Assembly (NCBI GenBank): GCA_028867395.1
Contig: JAGWGO010000121.1
Coordinates: 1-5,346, forward strand
Direction of reading: 5' to 3'
DNA from: Nitrososphaerota archaeon
Lineage (GTDB): Archaea > Thermoproteota > Nitrososphaeria > Nitrososphaerales > Nitrosopumilaceae
Length of the DNA: 5,346 nucleotides
A program made the position numbers and the translations under genes. A model generated the notes under the pieces. It was not told the origin of the DNA. It was given only the letters and a program-made list of their open reading frames with translations, and did no database searches. Below are positions 4,969 to 5,346 of this stretch, one piece after another. How positions within the stretch are numbered: the stretch's first letter is position 1; each line of letters begins with the position of its first letter.

Positions 4969-5346
4969 ATGCAGGTCGGGATGCATGTATCCATAGCAGG
5001 CTCCATAGACAGAGCAGTGGACAATGCAGTCGCGATGGGCTGTTCTGCATTTCAAATTTTTACCCGCAATCCCCGCGGCTGGGCAGCAAAGCCTCTTGCT
5101 GCAGTTGATGTCACTAATTTTAGAAAAAAACTTGGTTCAAGCAATATTGATAGGTTTGCCACCGTTGCACACATGCCGTATCTTCCAAACCTCTCTTCTC
5201 CAGAGGACGACCCGTTTGCCAGGTCTCTTAGTTCATTAATAGATGAGATAAAGCGATGCAGCAAGCTTGGAATTCCGTATATTGTTGCCCATCTTGGAAG
5301 CCACAAAGGTGCAGGAGACAAGAAAGGGATTGAAAAATTGGTCAAG
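4969..5346 (+). CDS. nfo: Endonuclease IV (AP endonuclease), N-terminal part
   Basis: Endonuclease IV is a zinc-dependent TIM-barrel enzyme that cuts the DNA backbone at abasic sites in base-excision repair. The 126 residues in the window start MQVGMHVSIAGSIDRAV, the family's N-terminal signature. FQIFTRNPRGW (28-38) follows, then the zinc-ligand regions VAHMPYLPNL (66-75, with H68 equivalent to E. coli H69) and VAHLGSHKG (106-114, with H108 equivalent to H109). The frame is open to the right edge, so the C-terminal half (in E. coli, the remaining metal ligands) is not seen. ATG 4969 is preferred to the ATG at 4981 because the protein aligns from its first residue and the TATA box is 25 nt upstream. 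It is transcribed away from priL. Confidence 0.95.
   Translation, partial: MQVGMHVSIAGSIDRAVDNAVAMGCSAFQIFTRNPRGWAAKPLAAVDVTNFRKKLGSSNIDRFATVAHMPYLPNLSSPEDDPFARSLSSLIDEIKRCSKLGIPYIVAHLGSHKGAGDKKGIEKLVK

Noticed and set aside
5052..5345. 97-residue minus-strand open frame opposite nfo
   Set aside because: The plus-strand frame is a clear endonuclease IV with conserved zinc-ligand motifs; the opposite frame shows no family features.
1..5346. CRISPR array, tRNA or rRNA genes
   Set aside because: I saw no regularly spaced repeats and no cloverleaf or rRNA-like stretches; the non-coding gaps are short and accounted for.

Overview
The window reads as chromosomal DNA of an archaeon, most likely a Nitrososphaerota (Thaumarchaeota) ammonia-oxidiser relative. 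The evidence is an archaeal primase pair (PriS with a DxD active site, PriL with a C-terminal Fe-S cysteine set), AT-rich TATA-like boxes about 25-27 nt before start codons (the leaderless pattern), and archaeal-type TnpB proteins. The lineage below phylum level is inference.

Layout, left to right. (1) Positions 1-823, minus strand: the N-terminal 274 residues of an unrecognised multi-pass membrane protein that runs off the left edge. (2) Positions 852-2223: a compact inserted element. It has 22-bp imperfect terminal inverted repeats (860-881 and 2194-2215, 20/22 matching) and is flanked by a perfect 8-bp direct repeat CTTACCTA (852-859 and 2216-2223). Its only gene is an intact-looking TnpB RNA-guided nuclease (867-2051, minus). 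(3) Positions 2222-2267: a third copy of the inverted-repeat core outside the element, overlapping a stem-loop downstream of priS. (4) Positions 2268-4404, minus: priL then priS, overlapping by 8 nt (ATGCTTGA), which encode the two-subunit replicative primase. (5) Positions 4405-4968: the priL promoter, a frameshifted and truncated plus-strand remnant of a second TnpB gene, and the promoter of the next gene. (6) Positions 4969-5346, plus: the first 126 residues of endonuclease IV (nfo), running off the right edge.

How it fits together: priL-priS form a co-translated replication unit, with nfo (base-excision repair) transcribed divergently on the other side. The membrane gene lay about 80 bp downstream of priS before the element inserted. 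The insertion is just upstream of a TATA-like box for the membrane gene and so may have left its core promoter intact. TnpB sequences, one intact and one dead, sit on both sides of the primase unit.

The most interesting signal is the element. TnpB normally travels in IS200/IS605 or IS607 elements, which lack terminal inverted repeats and do not make 8-bp target duplications. Here TnpB is enclosed in what looks like a cut-and-paste (DDE-type) transposon shell with no transposase, and its stop codon and last residues lie inside the inverted repeat. This looks like a non-autonomous element with a TnpB passenger.
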